Shown: positions 32,916 to 44,290 of the stretch, piece by piece
How the letters are laid out: each line of letters opens with the position of its first letter
Numbering within the stretch: position 1 is the first letter of the stretch
DNA from: Marsupella aquatica
Lineage: Eukaryota > Marchantiophyta
NCBI GenBank assembly: GCA_973895155.1
Contig: OZ316894.1
Span: 19,592,001-19,656,000 of the forward strand
Length of the DNA: 64,000 nt
Direction: 5' to 3'
The notes under the pieces: generated by a model
Seen by the model: the letters and a program-made list of their open reading frames with translations, nothing else
Database searches by the model: none
What the model was told of the DNA's origin: nothing
Position numbers and translations under genes: made by a program

Positions 32916-35900
32916 ATGTCTACGTTGAGAGTGTTGGCGCGGGGCAAGCGCCCAGCCCCCCCACACAGTTCTCCCCCCTCCTCCCCCCCGCCTCGTGGTC
33001 GCCTTCGTGTTTGCTCTTCTTCATTGGATCTCTCTCATCTTCGTGATGACCCCATGCCCGATGTTCTGCCAGTCCCCCCAGTCTACTGCCCACCCCATCG
33101 ACGCCCTGGCTCCTCTCCCCAGCCCATTCCCCCTCCACCCCTCCAGCATCCCCCTCCGGCCTCTTCATCCACGTCGGTTCCCCCCCCACCTCCTGTCCAG
33201 TCGGTCCCTGCTCCCTCCCCAGACGAGCGTCCCCTGCATACTTGTCCTGAGTGTGGCTGGGTTGGCCTCTCCCTTCCTCATCACCGCGGGCGGGGCCGGT
33301 GCCAACGTCGCCAGCAAGCCCAATCCCAGCCCCAGCCCCCTCTTGACCCAGTTAGCTCTGCCCCTCCTTCCTTGGAGGCTTCCGAGCAGGCATGGAGTTG
33401 GGTTCGCTCTCTAGACCCCCTTCCAGCCTACCATCCAGGGTACATTAGACCTCGCCTTTATAACCACATCCCACTAGCGTTGCGCCCATTAGTTCGGTCA
33501 TCCTTGTTGCAACTCATGCAGCTTATCTTGGCGCATCCTATCGAGGTCTCCTATTGGTCTTTACTCATGCTTTTTCCACAGTGGACTCTTACCCTCCCTA
33601 GTCACGGTGGTCGCGTGGGTCATCGTGAGACTGCCTCTCGTATCCATCGTTTTCTGCGGGAAGATTGGGAACAGCTTCAGGAAGAGTACTTTCTTCGAGC
33701 CCGTTCCTTTACTACCCGTGCTTTGTCTGACCCAGCTCGCCACTCTCATCCTCCAGAGCACAGACGCCTTCGTCGCTCTTGTCGTTTGGCCCAGGCTGGT
33801 GAATATCGTCGTGCGGTCCAGGCCCTTTCTCCCACCACACCAGCCCCCCCTGGCGAGGTCACCTTGACGGCCCTTCAGGATCTCCATCCGCAGCCCTATG
33901 ATCAACTCCCTTTGTTCGTGGAGGATTTTGAGCCTGAGGAGGATCTTCAGTTTAGTAGGGACCACTTCACCTATGCTTTCCTCCATGCTCCGCGTTGCGC
34001 GGCTGGTGGCCCCTCTGGCTATGTCTTTGAGCATTTTCATGATTTATTCCCCCCTGAGGATCCTCAGTCTGGTTTTCCAGTTTTCTTCTCCTTTTGCCAG
34101 TGTATTGCTGCCGGCCGTTTGCCTCCTCCCGTCTCTCGGCTTTTGAGTGCTTCTCGTTTATTGGCCATGGCTAAGTCTTCACCGGGTGTTCGGCCCATAG
34201 CTATTGGAGAGGTCTTTCTTCGTCTGGTGTCTCGCGCACTTTCATCGCAGTATCGCTCTGCACTATCGGATCATCTCTCTCCACATCAGTTTGCAGTGGG
34301 CGTTCCTGGCGGTTGTGAGACAGTTATTGCGGGTATTCGTACTACCTTGGACCTCCACCCTGATTGGGTTGTCCTCCAGGTTGATGTCTCCAATGCTTTC
34401 AATACGGTTTCTCGGGCAGCAATTTTTCGTGCTTTGAGGGCAGCGGATCCAGACATCCAGTCCCTTATCCCCTTTGTCCGTTGTTTTTATGGGTGTGAGG
34501 CCCCCCTCTTCTATAGTCATCACACCTCTACAGGAGTGTATACCACTCTTTCTTCTGCAGAAGGTACACGTCAGGGTGACCCTTTGGGTGGGCCTCTTTT
34601 TGCCATTGCCCATTTTACTGCTTTACGAGAAGCCTCCGCGGCCCACCCCCAGTGTATCTTCCCCTCCCTTTCAGATGACACCCACATCATTGGTCCACCT
34701 TTTGCTGTTACTTCTGCCCTCGCCACCCTTTCCACCCATTTGTTGGGCCTCGGTTTACGAGTACAGCCGGTGAAGAGTCGTGCATGGAGTCCAGCTGGGT
34801 TACCCTCTGATCTTGCGCTTCCCCCTGGGTTCTTACGTCCTGCCGACGGTCTTCGGGTCCTTGGCTCCCCAGTCGGTACCGCCTCCTTTTGCTCATCTTT
34901 CATTGCTGACGCTCTCCAGGCTGCCTTAGCCCCTACTCCTATGCTCCCTAAGTTAGCAGACTCTCAGGCAGCATTTGGGTTGTTATTGAGATGCATCCAC
35001 CCTCGTGCGTCCTATTTGGCTCGGACACATCCCCCTACCGAGGATCTTTCTCTACACCTCCGAGCGTTTGATGTCTCCATTCGTGAGACTTTGGCCTCTC
35101 TTTTAGGGCCAGGTACTTTACTCTCATCTCCGTGGCTTCATCGACAGCTCAGTCTTCCTATTTCTCATGGTGGTTTTGGGCTTACTTCCACTGAGCGCCT
35201 TGCACCTTTGGCCTTCTTGGGCGCGTGGGCGGCCGCCTTCTCATTGTTGGCAGATCGTTTCCTTACTGAGGATCGACCTTTTTTACTTTCATCTCTCATG
35301 GAGGTCGAGGAGGGTTCCCTCCCATTTCAGGTTCATTTGCGCACGGCTCGGTCATCATTACCCGATCCTGTTCGAGCTGCGTTACCTTCATTCCAGGAGT
35401 TTTTATCCTTGGACCCCGTCCGTCTTCAGGCAGACCTTGCTGGGCGTATGCACGCTTTCACCCTCTCCAGCATCCTCACCGAGGCACCTGACACGGACCG
35501 AGCTCGGATTCTTTCTTCCGGAGGGAAGGGCACAGGAGGCTGGCTTCAGGCCAATCCAGTCATTCCTCACCTGCGGATGTCTTCAGCGGAGTTTGCGACA
35601 GCCATGCGTCTTCGTATGGGCTTGCCCCACCCACTTCTTGCTGGTTTACCTCCTACTTGCACTTGTGGGAAGCCTTGTGATGCCACAGGTGTCCATCTTC
35701 TTCGATGCAATTTGGGCGGCGAAACCATTTTTGTTCACGACGCTGTGAGAGATGCGACTGCTCAGGTTCTCTCTGGCTCTTTGGTCTGCGCGCGGCGGGA
35801 GGTGGTGCTCGAGTTACCTGGTCCTCCATCACAGCGGTTACGGGTGGATCTTACCATGGTCCGTGACGGTCACCGTACTTTGGCAGATGTAGTGGTGGCA

Positions 35901-36311
35901 AACCCATTGCGCCAAGACATCATTGGGACAGCGGCAACAACGGCAGGGGCAGCAGCATCACGAGCAGCACAAACGAAGGAGGCCAAATATGCTGCACGAG
36001 CTTCATCTGATAGCTTCCTGCCCCTTGCTCTTGAGATATTTGGGCGTCTTCATCATCAGTTCGACGGGCTTCTTCGCCAAGCTGCTCGGGATGTTCACGG
36101 CCGGATGGGTCCCACCGGGCCCCCGCTATCTGTTTTGACCACGCACTTTCGCCAACGCATTTCAGTCACCTTACAGCGTGCTCAAGCTCGGGCCGTCTAT
36201 CGTCGATCTCTGACAGTGGGTGCTAGTGTGACTCCGCAGCGGCTAGCCCCCCTAGAGGACATTCCTGTCCCACTTGCCGATCTAGTTTCGACACTTGATG
36301 TAGACCACTAG
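32916..36311 (+). CDS. RT-endonuclease polyprotein of R2-like non-LTR element
   Basis: An intact 1,131-residue ORF starts at the first in-frame ATG (MSTLRVLARGKRPAPP); the frame opens slightly upstream without another ATG. After a Pro/Ser-rich stretch (about residues 10-105) comes a zinc-finger-like CPECGW..LPHH (from about residue 110). The RT domain follows with a GVRPIAIGE segment, QFAVGVPGG, motif A VDVSNAFN (Asp 490), motif B GTRQGDPLGG (from 550) and motif C LSDD (Asp 587-588). A cysteine-histidine cluster TCTCGKPCDATGVHLLRC (914-931) precedes a nuclease-like region with RVD (978), ADVVVANP (990s) and KEAKY (1021-1025), as in restriction-like endonucleases. The ORF is far richer in G+C than its flanks. 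The absence of any stop suggests a young, possibly competent element. Confidence 0.88.
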   Translation: MSTLRVLARGKRPAPPHSSPPSSPPPRGRLRVCSSSLDLSHLRDDPMPDVLPVPPVYCPPHRRPGSSPQPIPPPPLQHPPPASSSTSVPPPPPVQSVPAPSPDERPLHTCPECGWVGLSLPHHRGRGRCQRRQQAQSQPQPPLDPVSSAPPSLEASEQAWSWVRSLDPLPAYHPGYIRPRLYNHIPLALRPLVRSSLLQLMQLILAHPIEVSYWSLLMLFPQWTLTLPSHGGRVGHRETASRIHRFLREDWEQLQEEYFLRARSFTTRALSDPARHSHPPEHRRLRRSCRLAQAGEYRRAVQALSPTTPAPPGEVTLTALQDLHPQPYDQLPLFVEDFEPEEDLQFSRDHFTYAFLHAPRCAAGGPSGYVFEHFHDLFPPEDPQSGFPVFFSFCQCIAAGRLPPPVSRLLSASRLLAMAKSSPGVRPIAIGEVFLRLVSRALSSQYRSALSDHLSPHQFAVGVPGGCETVIAGIRTTLDLHPDWVVLQVDVSNAFNTVSRAAIFRALRAADPDIQSLIPFVRCFYGCEAPLFYSHHTSTGVYTTLSSAEGTRQGDPLGGPLFAIAHFTALREASAAHPQCIFPSLSDDTHIIGPPFAVTSALATLSTHLLGLGLRVQPVKSRAWSPAGLPSDLALPPGFLRPADGLRVLGSPVGTASFCSSFIADALQAALAPTPMLPKLADSQAAFGLLLRCIHPRASYLARTHPPTEDLSLHLRAFDVSIRETLASLLGPGTLLSSPWLHRQLSLPISHGGFGLTSTERLAPLAFLGAWAAAFSLLADRFLTEDRPFLLSSLMEVEEGSLPFQVHLRTARSSLPDPVRAALPSFQEFLSLDPVRLQADLAGRMHAFTLSSILTEAPDTDRARILSSGGKGTGGWLQANPVIPHLRMSSAEFATAMRLRMGLPHPLLAGLPPTCTCGKPCDATGVHLLRCNLGGETIFVHDAVRDATAQVLSGSLVCARREVVLELPGPPSQRLRVDLTMVRDGHRTLADVVVANPLRQDIIGTAATTAGAAASRAAQTKEAKYAARASSDSFLPLALEIFGRLHHQFDGLLRQAARDVHGRMGPTGPPLSVLTTHFRQRISVTLQRAQARAVYRRSLTVGASVTPQRLAPLEDIPVPLADLVSTLDVDH

Positions 36312-36374
36312 CTTGTAGCCACATTTGCTAGGTATGATGAGGACCTCGGTCCATTTGCGGTAGTTTTAGTTACT

Positions 36375-36462
36375 CTTTCTTGGTTTTTAGGGGTTTCCTT
36401 TTGCTCACTTCTTTTAGTTCTTCTTTCTTGGTCTTTAGGGTTTCCTTTTGCTCACTTCTTTT
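36375..36462 (+). repeat. tandem duplication in the retrotransposon 3' UTR
   Basis: Two units spaced about 48 bp contain CTTTCTTGGT, TTTAGGG and TTTCCTTTTGCTCACTTCTT. They lie 64 bp after the stop codon of the long ORF. Confidence 0.85.
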
Positions 36463-36582
36463 GCGTTTGGTTTTGTCCACTTGGGACCTCTCTTGTTTAT
36501 TCTTTTGTACTCTATTTGGCCTTTTTCTATATAAAGTATGTGTATATTCTCACTTTTTAATAAATTATATACATTAAAAACA

Positions 36583-38278
36583 GCCAAACACGGACACAAT
36601 AATATCCCAACAAAGAAGACCCAATCAAGAAGACCCCATGAAGAAGAGAAACCCCAAAGATGACAAATCGGTCCTTTTTGATTAATTTCACAAGACCAAC
36701 AAAGGGGAGAAACCAAGGGAAAAAAGCCCCAAGAAGATCAAGTGATCCATTTTCATTCCCTCTTTTTGACCAGACAAAGAAAAACGAACCTCGTCATTCC
36801 TCCCTCCACTCTACTATACGGTACAGTACACAGTACAGTAAATTAAAGTACTGTACACAGTTTTGAGTTAGTCGTGCGCACATCAGCATGACTGTGGTCA
36901 CTGTAAACGTCAGCACGGCAGCAGCCACGGAGCAGGAGCAGGACCTGGCATGCTCGCCATGGCACCCCCCCCTACCCCTCACCCCCCGCCCCCTTTCCCC
37001 CCTCCCCCAAAAACGACGCTCTACTCTACTCTACTCATTCGAAGAGGCGGCCAACATTCGATTCCCCGAGTCCTCCCTCGAGAATCCTTCGAGAATCCCT
37101 CGAGAATCCTTCGAGCTGGACGACGCGGAGCTTCAATGGCGAGCAATTTCTCGGCAATGGGTGCTCTTGTGTTTCTCGTTCTCCTTGTTCTGCTCGACTT
37201 CTCCCCTCTCCCTCCCGTGCAGCAGCTTTTGCACTTGCCCGCATGAAGGGAATGGGACTGTCCTGTGCTCCTGGTTGCGAATTTGTGTGAGAGCAAGGTG
37301 TTGTGCGTGAGTGATGAGTGAGTGAGTGAGTGTGAGTGCGAGAGTGATGGCGATGCAAAAAAGCGAGCGAGCAGAAAACGAGCACAGTGGTTCCGCGAGA
37401 GGAGGGGAGTACAGTCCAGTACAGGACAGCTGTGGCGTGGATCTAGTCGTGCTTGCTTGATGAACGAGAGCAGTCTGGTCTACTGGAGATGAGATTGGCG
37501 ATGGGGATGCCGAGTTCTCGGAAGCACTCGACCGAGTAAGCGGACTGATCTATGCGGTGGACTTGAGGTGGTTGCGGTCAAAGGGTAGAGAACGAGGACG
37601 AGGACGAGTGGGGTGGACAAGGGACGGGGAAGTGGAACGAGTGAGGGAAGAAGATGCCCGTGAGCTACCAGGGAGAGGGATGGGAAGGGGAGGGAGCTCG
37701 TGCTGTGCAGCCTAGATGAGGATGGGGGAAGGAGAAAGCTCGTGGGCGACTTAACAAGCAAGCGAGTGATTACTCGAGCAAACAATCAACAAGCAATCCG
37801 CGATGCTGGATGATTGACTGAATCAAAGGAGCGAACAAAGAAGTCGAGGGGTGCCATTGCTTTAAGACGGGAAATCCTACCTTTCAGGCGCCATTGGCCT
37901 AAGTGGTCAGGTGCAGCGGCAAGGATCTAAAGGAGGATGGCCTGCTCTGTTGTTGTTCACTGACCGAACGAGGGCCGTGGCTGGTAGGCGGGCAGGAAGC
38001 CAGATCGAGTCGGATCTGCGTATGAATGAATGCCAATTGACGGAGGTTTGCTTCGGATCAGGACCCCGAGAGGTTGGGATCGTCGTGTGATTGTTGGGAA
38101 AGGTTGACGAGAGAATCGAAACAGGTAATGAGGATCATAGGTTAGCGGAATAGGTATTGCACTAGAGAAGACAGTCAACTAGCGGCTGTATGGTTAACAG
38201 CAAAGGCCAGAGGAAGAGGTTCTACGGGAGAGAAGAGTCAGGAAGAGGCTGTAGCAGGGATCGGAACGGGAGTTAGGC
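36583..38278 (+). promoter_or_regulatory. upstream region of the CDPK gene
   Basis: No gene is recognised here, so it should hold the CDPK promoter and 5' UTR. Structures seen are a perfect 8-bp inverted repeat GTACAGTA/TACTGTAC (36833-36856) among further ACAGTACA words, a (CTACT)n run (37019-37036), and three and a half copies of an 11-bp TCGAGAATCC(T/C) repeat (37078-37116) that creates TTCGAGAA words. ORFs up to 140 codons occur but lack support. An intron in the 5' UTR cannot be excluded. Confidence 0.45.
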
Positions 38279-39910
38279 ATGGGTGTATGTTTTTCGGTTC
38301 CGCGTGGCCGCAAAAAGAAAGGGCCGCGACGAGACAGCTCCGATTATCGTAACAATGAGACAGCAACAGGTGGGCAACCTCCCAGAAAGGTTCCAGAGAG
38401 GAAGAAGTCTCGGATTGAGTTTCGTTCGAATGACAGTCAGTCGAAAATTCCCTTGGGCAAGCGCACGAATTTTGGCTATGAGCGGGACTTCAAAAGCAAA
38501 TACAAGATGGGGAAGCTGCTGGGCCACGGACAATTTGGAAATACGTACTCTGCTACTGAGCTGAGTACTGGGAACAGAGTGGCTGTGAAAACCATCGAAA
38601 AGAAGCAGATGCTTCTGCCGATATCCGTCGACGATGTCAGGAGAGAGGTTAGAATTTTGGACACACTGTCAGGACACGAAAATGTTGTACAGTTTCACGC
38701 TTCGTTTGAAGATGACGATCTTGTCTACATTGTGATGGAGCTCTGCGAAGGTGGAGAGCTTCTGGATAGAATTCTTGCTAGAAAGGACAGCCGGTATAGT
38801 GAGAAGGATGCTGCAAAAATTGTGAGGCAAATGTTGAGAGTGGCAGCTCGGTGTCATCTGCATGGTGTGGTCCATCGAGACATGAAACCGGAAAATTTTC
38901 TCTTCGAGTCTCAAAAAGAGGACTCCAAGTTGAAAGCAACCGATTTTGGTCTCTCAGATTACATCAAGCCAGGGAAGAGATTCCAAGATGTAGTAGGTAG
39001 TGCGTATTATGTTGCTCCCGAGGTCCTGAAAAGGAAGTCTGGCCCAGAGTCGGATGTCTGGAGCATTGGAGTCATCACGTATATTCTTCTGTGTGGAAGA
39101 CGTCCCTTTTGGGACAAAACAGAGGCGGGAATCTTTAACGAGGTCCTAAAGAAGAGGCCCGATTTTCGAGAGAAGCCATGGCCAACTATCAGCTCTAGTG
39201 CAAAGGATTTTGTGAAGAAGTTGTTGGTGAAGGATTCGCGGTTGAGACTCACTGCAGCTCAGGCTCTATCACATCCATGGGTCAGGGATGGAGGTGATGC
39301 GTCTGATATGCCACTGGACATTTCTGTTCTTTCAAATATGCGGGAATTTGTTAAATATAGCCGCCTGAAGCAACTGGCTTTGAGGGCTTTAGCGAGTACT
39401 CTTGACGCTGAAGAAATTGCAGACTTGAAGGATCAATTTGATGCTATTGATATGGATCGCAATGGAACCATTACTCTAGACGAAATCAAGCATGCGCTTG
39501 GTAAAGATATGCCCTGGCGCTTGAAAGATTCTCGCGTTGTAGAGATTCTTAAAGCAATGGATAGCAATACGGATGGGATGGTGGACTTCGATGAATTTGT
39601 TGCGGCTACTCTTCATGTACACCAATTGGAAGAAGCTGACTCTGAGAAGTGGCAAGTTCGCTCTCGAGCTGCTTTTGAGAAGTTTGATTTCGACAAAGAT
39701 GGCTTCATCACAGCTGAAGAGCTGAAACTAGCCACGGGGGTAAAAGGAAATATGGCGACCTTCTTGGAGGAAGCTGACACTGATGGCGATGGAAGGATAA
39801 GTCTACCTGAATTTCAGAAGCTATTGAGGCAAGCAAGTCTGGGGTCTAGAACGAATGGCAGTCACAGTTTGAAACATACACCACATACGCCACGCACTCC
39901 CAAGGGTTAA
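38279..39910 (+). CDS. calcium-dependent protein kinase, group IV (CPK16/18/28-like)
   Basis: This 543-residue Ser/Thr kinase is activated by Ca2+. It starts MGVCFS, giving Gly2 for myristoylation and Cys4 for palmitoylation, so membrane attachment is likely. A basic variable region is followed by the kinase domain (about 75-334): GHGQFG loop, VAVK Lys104, HRDMKPEN with Asp201, DFG Asp222 and APEV. The autoinhibitory junction (NMREFVKYSRLKQLALRALASTL) precedes four EF hands starting near 391, 428, 470 and 500, each with Asp at the first loop position and Glu/Asp at the last. The junction and EF regions match plant CPK28/CPK16/CPK18 closely, and the tail is basic. The ORF has no intron, although genes of this group in well-studied plants carry many, so it may be an old retrogene. 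No poly(A) tract or target duplication remains visible. Confidence 0.95.
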   Translation: MGVCFSVPRGRKKKGPRRDSSDYRNNETATGGQPPRKVPERKKSRIEFRSNDSQSKIPLGKRTNFGYERDFKSKYKMGKLLGHGQFGNTYSATELSTGNRVAVKTIEKKQMLLPISVDDVRREVRILDTLSGHENVVQFHASFEDDDLVYIVMELCEGGELLDRILARKDSRYSEKDAAKIVRQMLRVAARCHLHGVVHRDMKPENFLFESQKEDSKLKATDFGLSDYIKPGKRFQDVVGSAYYVAPEVLKRKSGPESDVWSIGVITYILLCGRRPFWDKTEAGIFNEVLKKRPDFREKPWPTISSSAKDFVKKLLVKDSRLRLTAAQALSHPWVRDGGDASDMPLDISVLSNMREFVKYSRLKQLALRALASTLDAEEIADLKDQFDAIDMDRNGTITLDEIKHALGKDMPWRLKDSRVVEILKAMDSNTDGMVDFDEFVAATLHVHQLEEADSEKWQVRSRAAFEKFDFDKDGFITAEELKLATGVKGNMATFLEEADTDGDGRISLPEFQKLLRQASLGSRTNGSHSLKHTPHTPRTPKG

Positions 39911-42900
39911 CAAGTAGGTTTTCTGTGCATGTTTCCCCTGGGTTTCGTTTCTTCTAACTGAAGGGTAACTTCACAAATTGTACAATGTGAGCCAATTCAA
40001 AGCCTCGCTTCTTATTAGAAGCTGAGATGGTGGATAACTCGTCTTCAAGGCTGTAGATTCCTCAAAAGGACCTGGACATTTGTCATCCTTGCATCTACAA
40101 AGTAGGGGCATTGTATGTTAAGTAGGACAAACGTCTGGCATTGTATGCTAATTAGAATCGTCTTAGATATTGATATCGCGCAATGAATTGATCATACAAG
40201 GCACTCCATTGATTTCGCCGAGTCTACTACGAATATTTGTGACTCAGTCAATCCTCATGTTGCAAATAATGTTCGGATGAACCTATGTTGGAAGTTTTCG
40301 AAATCACGAATAGTAACATAACAGTTCAGATTCCTGTTGACTTTCTGGGAGCTAAATTTCCCTTGTTTACATTTCAGCAGCCACCCTAGTAAGTGGCATA
40401 GAAGGTTCGTCTAAGCCATTCAATTCAAATATGTATCTTCTGAGTTGTATGAAAATCTCCTGGACCTGCATAATGCAACTTTTTGTCTTGGCACGAGGTA
40501 TCTTCAATTTCGACAATGCATCTCCTGGATTGTGCTATGTTCTCCCTAAAGTGTGGTATCACACACTAGACATCACACACTGGAACGTTGACTAACAAAA
40601 TAATACCCACATGTGGACCCGAGATATTAATACGAGCGGAGCAGGGTACAGATCTCCATGATAATCTTTCCAAGAATTTAACAGACCTATCCAGAGGTTT
40701 ATGCATCAAAATTTTGTCCCTATAATGTTTTTGCATCTCAGAATGTCCCAATGTATGGTTCTTTGATCCCTCTATGTATTGCAAGGGTTTTATGAGAACA
40801 TTAACATTGGCCAAGCTGTAATAGAATAATTTTCAGTAAAGGACACAGAAAGCAGTCTGTCATGAGCAGGACATTATCACCCTCTGTCTGAACAGTAATT
40901 TAGGAAATTAGTATGTTAATGCTATCCCTGTCATCAGATGTCCCAAATGAAAGCCCTCTGAGCAGGCAGGCTATGAAGTCAGGGTGTGATCAGATGACCT
41001 ACGCAACTACTCCTTCACTGAGTTCAGTTCAGACTGCTTACAGTATGACAATACATCAATAGTGATTGTATTGCTTCAGTTCTGGCTCCCATTGTGATGT
41101 CATCCACCCGGATTCACAAAAAATTATGACAACTGTTTGAGTGCTTGAGTTTAATCTTGATGAGATTTGAGTGCTTGATTTCAGGCTTTGCTGTGTTTAA
41201 TCTTAAGTGTTTGCAAAGCTGGCATATTACTGAAGGGGCCGAGTGTGTTATTAGCGGTAAAACTCATATCAGACCTAGATGCTCGCTAGGCCGAGTGTGT
41301 TATTAGCGGTAAAACTCATATCAGACCTAGATGCTCGCTATCAAAATAAAATTTAGCAGCAAGGATATCTCGTAACAATTCAGGCACTCCTAATGCAACA
41401 TGTATGCGATGATAAAACATTTGAACCACGGAGGAGATGGTGCAGGCCGGGTGATACTTGCACATCAAAAGCTGCAGCATATGATGTATTGCGCTACATG
41501 GCAACTGCCCTCAAGTTGGATGGATTTTTTGTACCACAAAAAATCCTGTTGTTTCTTTTATAACACTAAGTGTTACTCCTTCTGTGTATACTCTTTTTTA
41601 TGTGCAGTTACCCCTACCGTACCCGTGGTGCAGTGTCTTCTAGAAGTGCGGTGCATGACGGATGTACATTCATTTAGAGTTTGACCATAGATGGCATTTA
41701 GTAATTTTACGCCCTTCTATAATAACAGCTTTTCTTGAGCAACCCACTAGTGTGGATCCTCCCTCAATCACAAGGGGGAGGTCATGGGGGCTTGGGGTCA
41801 ACCCCCAGATAATGGGCAGGTATGGGCAAGTTGTTGTAATAGGGGGACCTGGCATAACCTACTGCTGGCCTATGTTGCGCTCCGTCACACAGGCTTGTTA
41901 AGATTGAATTGATTCTACACAAGAAACATTGGGAGTGAGGGTGGCTTTACAAGACCCTGGGGACAGTTTCCATATTATTTTGGTCTCCAAAATCTTATCA
42001 GAGCCATTTATTTGGGAGAAACTGCTGCTGGTCACTTTACAAAACATTGCGGGCACTTCCAACCAAACAGTTACCAATCTCGATAACAATGATGTTATAT
42101 AATATCATTGTAAACAAGAGTTACAATAACTTAATAGAATTTATTTTGACAAGAAAATAGGTTGGGAACAATTAAAATATCCAATTCCTAAGTTTAGGGT
42201 TATATTAAGTAATGATTTTGGAGCACAAAAAACTCTTGAGAATGTTCAGAGTTTGATCTCCTATATTTGGCTCTTAACTACACTTCTAGCTTGATTTAAT
42301 TCAGTTGCAATAATTTTTAATGATTTCTTGGCTAGCCAGCAGGTTTGTTTGTGTGTAGTAGTTGATGTGTCAAACGCAAAGGGGGGGGGGGAGAATTTAG
42401 GAAGCGCATTGATGAGAAGAAGCAAAACAAAGGGAAGCCAAGGGTGCCTTGATGTCTTGTGGCTATGTATATATTTGGGTGTATGGAATGTGATGGCAAT
42501 TGGCTATAATGTCAAAATAAATCGCATAATTTATTGATTAGTTTTCTGAATAGAAGAGACAATTTTTTAAGGAAAAAAATTCAAAAATTCCCAGGAATAG
42601 AAGAGACAATTGGGGCGCTTTGCCCTATATGAGAATAAGTATTGAATGGTATTTATGGATGGTTTACTCTATAGAGAGCAGGTGAGACACAAACAATAGG
42701 CAGAAACAAGTTTATTATATTTCGTTTCCAATTCCAAACTCTCGTTTATCCCTACTTAGTATACTGACTTTAGGATGTTAGATGGTCAATAGATTAACTT
42801 TGATTAAAAAAACACTGGAACTGACCCAAATGTGGTGTGAAGTCACTCTTGTTGCATGAAATATAATAGAGACCCAAGAATCACTATCAATTGAACCCCT

Positions 42901-44282
42901 AAAACACCTAGGAAAATCATGCCCCCTAATATCATTTTTATTATTATATTTTATAGAATTCCTAGTGCATATTGTTACATTACATGGTTCCAGATTATAA
43001 AATAATTTATTTGATGTAATGACTAATATAGCAGTGAAACACATATATGCAATATGTTATAGTACTAGCAATGATGGTATTTTTGGGTGTACGAGGATTA
43101 ATGCTTGCCTTGGAGCTAAAAGCATCTTCTCTTGTATGGAAATTTCTCTAGGCACAAGTGATCTGAGCTTGAATCTGAGACACATCAGCTAAAAAATTGG
43201 ACAGAACACCTAGACCTCTCATACACACCAGACTCAGCAACCAAAATGGTTTTGATTCTAAAGAATCAGGAAACAGCAATTTTAAACTAAGGGAGAATGT
43301 GCAGAGTTATCTGACTTTAAATTGGATAAAGCTCTGAACAAAGATAACCAATTAGAGCATCACGTGACACTGTTTGCTCATCTACTGTTTTTAGTAGAGG
43401 AGCCTCTCTTTGTAGAAAAATTAATTTTATCACAATTGGAAATCTTATATATCGTAACCATTATACAAATGGGACTAAGAGGCAATTTTTTATGCACTTA
43501 CTCCTAGTATTCTCAAAGTGAGTGGGGAATGAGGGGGAAGCCCGGGGGGAAGAGACCTAACAAGTAGCAGCCTCAATTTTATAATTATTTTAATAACTTT
43601 GATAGATATCTCTATTGTTTTTCTTATCAGCTGAGTTGTGTATATCATCACCAACCACACTTCTGATGCAAAGCAAGCCTGCAAGCAAGGATAAGCTCAC
43701 AAGCAAGGATACTAAGTATTGCATTTAATCTCTCATTCAAAAACTATTGTGAAAATCTACTCCAATGTTGTTAATTGCCCTGATGCATTCAAGGTTGTCT
43801 TGCCTAGCTATGATTAGATACAAGTGAGATGCAAGCTAAGAGAGCACATAGACCTTCAATTGTATATGAAATATGTATTCTTAACCATCTTTAAACAGAT
43901 GAGACATGGTGTGTCTCTTTGCGCACACATTAAAAGCAGGTGCATTCACCCCAAAATTTGGCTACTTCCATGTCATTCATGGCATAATTGAAGGTGCCAA
44001 CTCAAGGGTTAGCATTATAATCATTAAAATACTATGGATGCAGAAAAACTCTCAACATCAATACTTCTAGCTATATTCACCACTACTATCAGAATCCAAA
44101 TCAAATTTGCTCTGATATTGCATATTCAAAGCAGCAATGGCCTCCTTATGGTTCACCTCAGACACCTCCAAGATCTAGGTTGGTAGATTCAATCTAACCT
44201 TGGATCTAAATAGGGATACCACAAGACTAAAGTTCACACACCCCACACATTAGCACAAGGGAGCACACTCCATGCTAGTTGA
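39911..44282. other. intergenic, no gene recognised
   Basis: The first few hundred bases should hold the CDPK 3' UTR; no clear polyadenylation signal was singled out. The rest is AT-rich with short unrecognised ORFs, an 11-base G run near 42381, and the 52-bp duplication listed separately. Confidence 0.5.
41237..41340 (+). repeat. exact 52-bp tandem duplication
   Basis: GGCCGAGTGTGTTATTAGCG begins at 41237 and 41289, and both units end GATGCTCGCTA with no difference seen. The lack of divergence suggests a recent event. Confidence 0.95.
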
Positions 44283-44290
44283 GGAGGGCC

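Larger units (their letters stand above)
31981..36582 (+). mobile_element. non-LTR retrotransposon with RT and restriction-like endonuclease
   Basis: A 5' leader of about 0.9 kb, which includes three diverged ~184-bp repeats, is followed by one long ORF and a T-rich 3' untranslated region ending in ATTAAAAA near 36574-36581. There are no LTRs. The 5' boundary is approximate, and T-rich sequence resembling the element's own 3' region lies upstream at 31660-31930, so a second truncated copy in tandem is possible. I could not identify a target-site duplication. Domain order puts it with the R2/NeSL/Utopia-type elements that use a restriction-like endonuclease, not with the apurinic-endonuclease LINEs usual in plants. 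Confidence 0.75.

Noticed and set aside
33561-34040. Minus-strand ORFs opposite the RT ORF (also 34263-34613 and 34571-34903)
   Set aside because: They are antisense shadows of the GC-rich RT coding sequence.
37861-37925. Segment resembling a tRNA (GGCCTAAGTGGTCAGGTGC)
   Set aside because: No consistent acceptor stem, anticodon arm or T-arm sequence could be formed.
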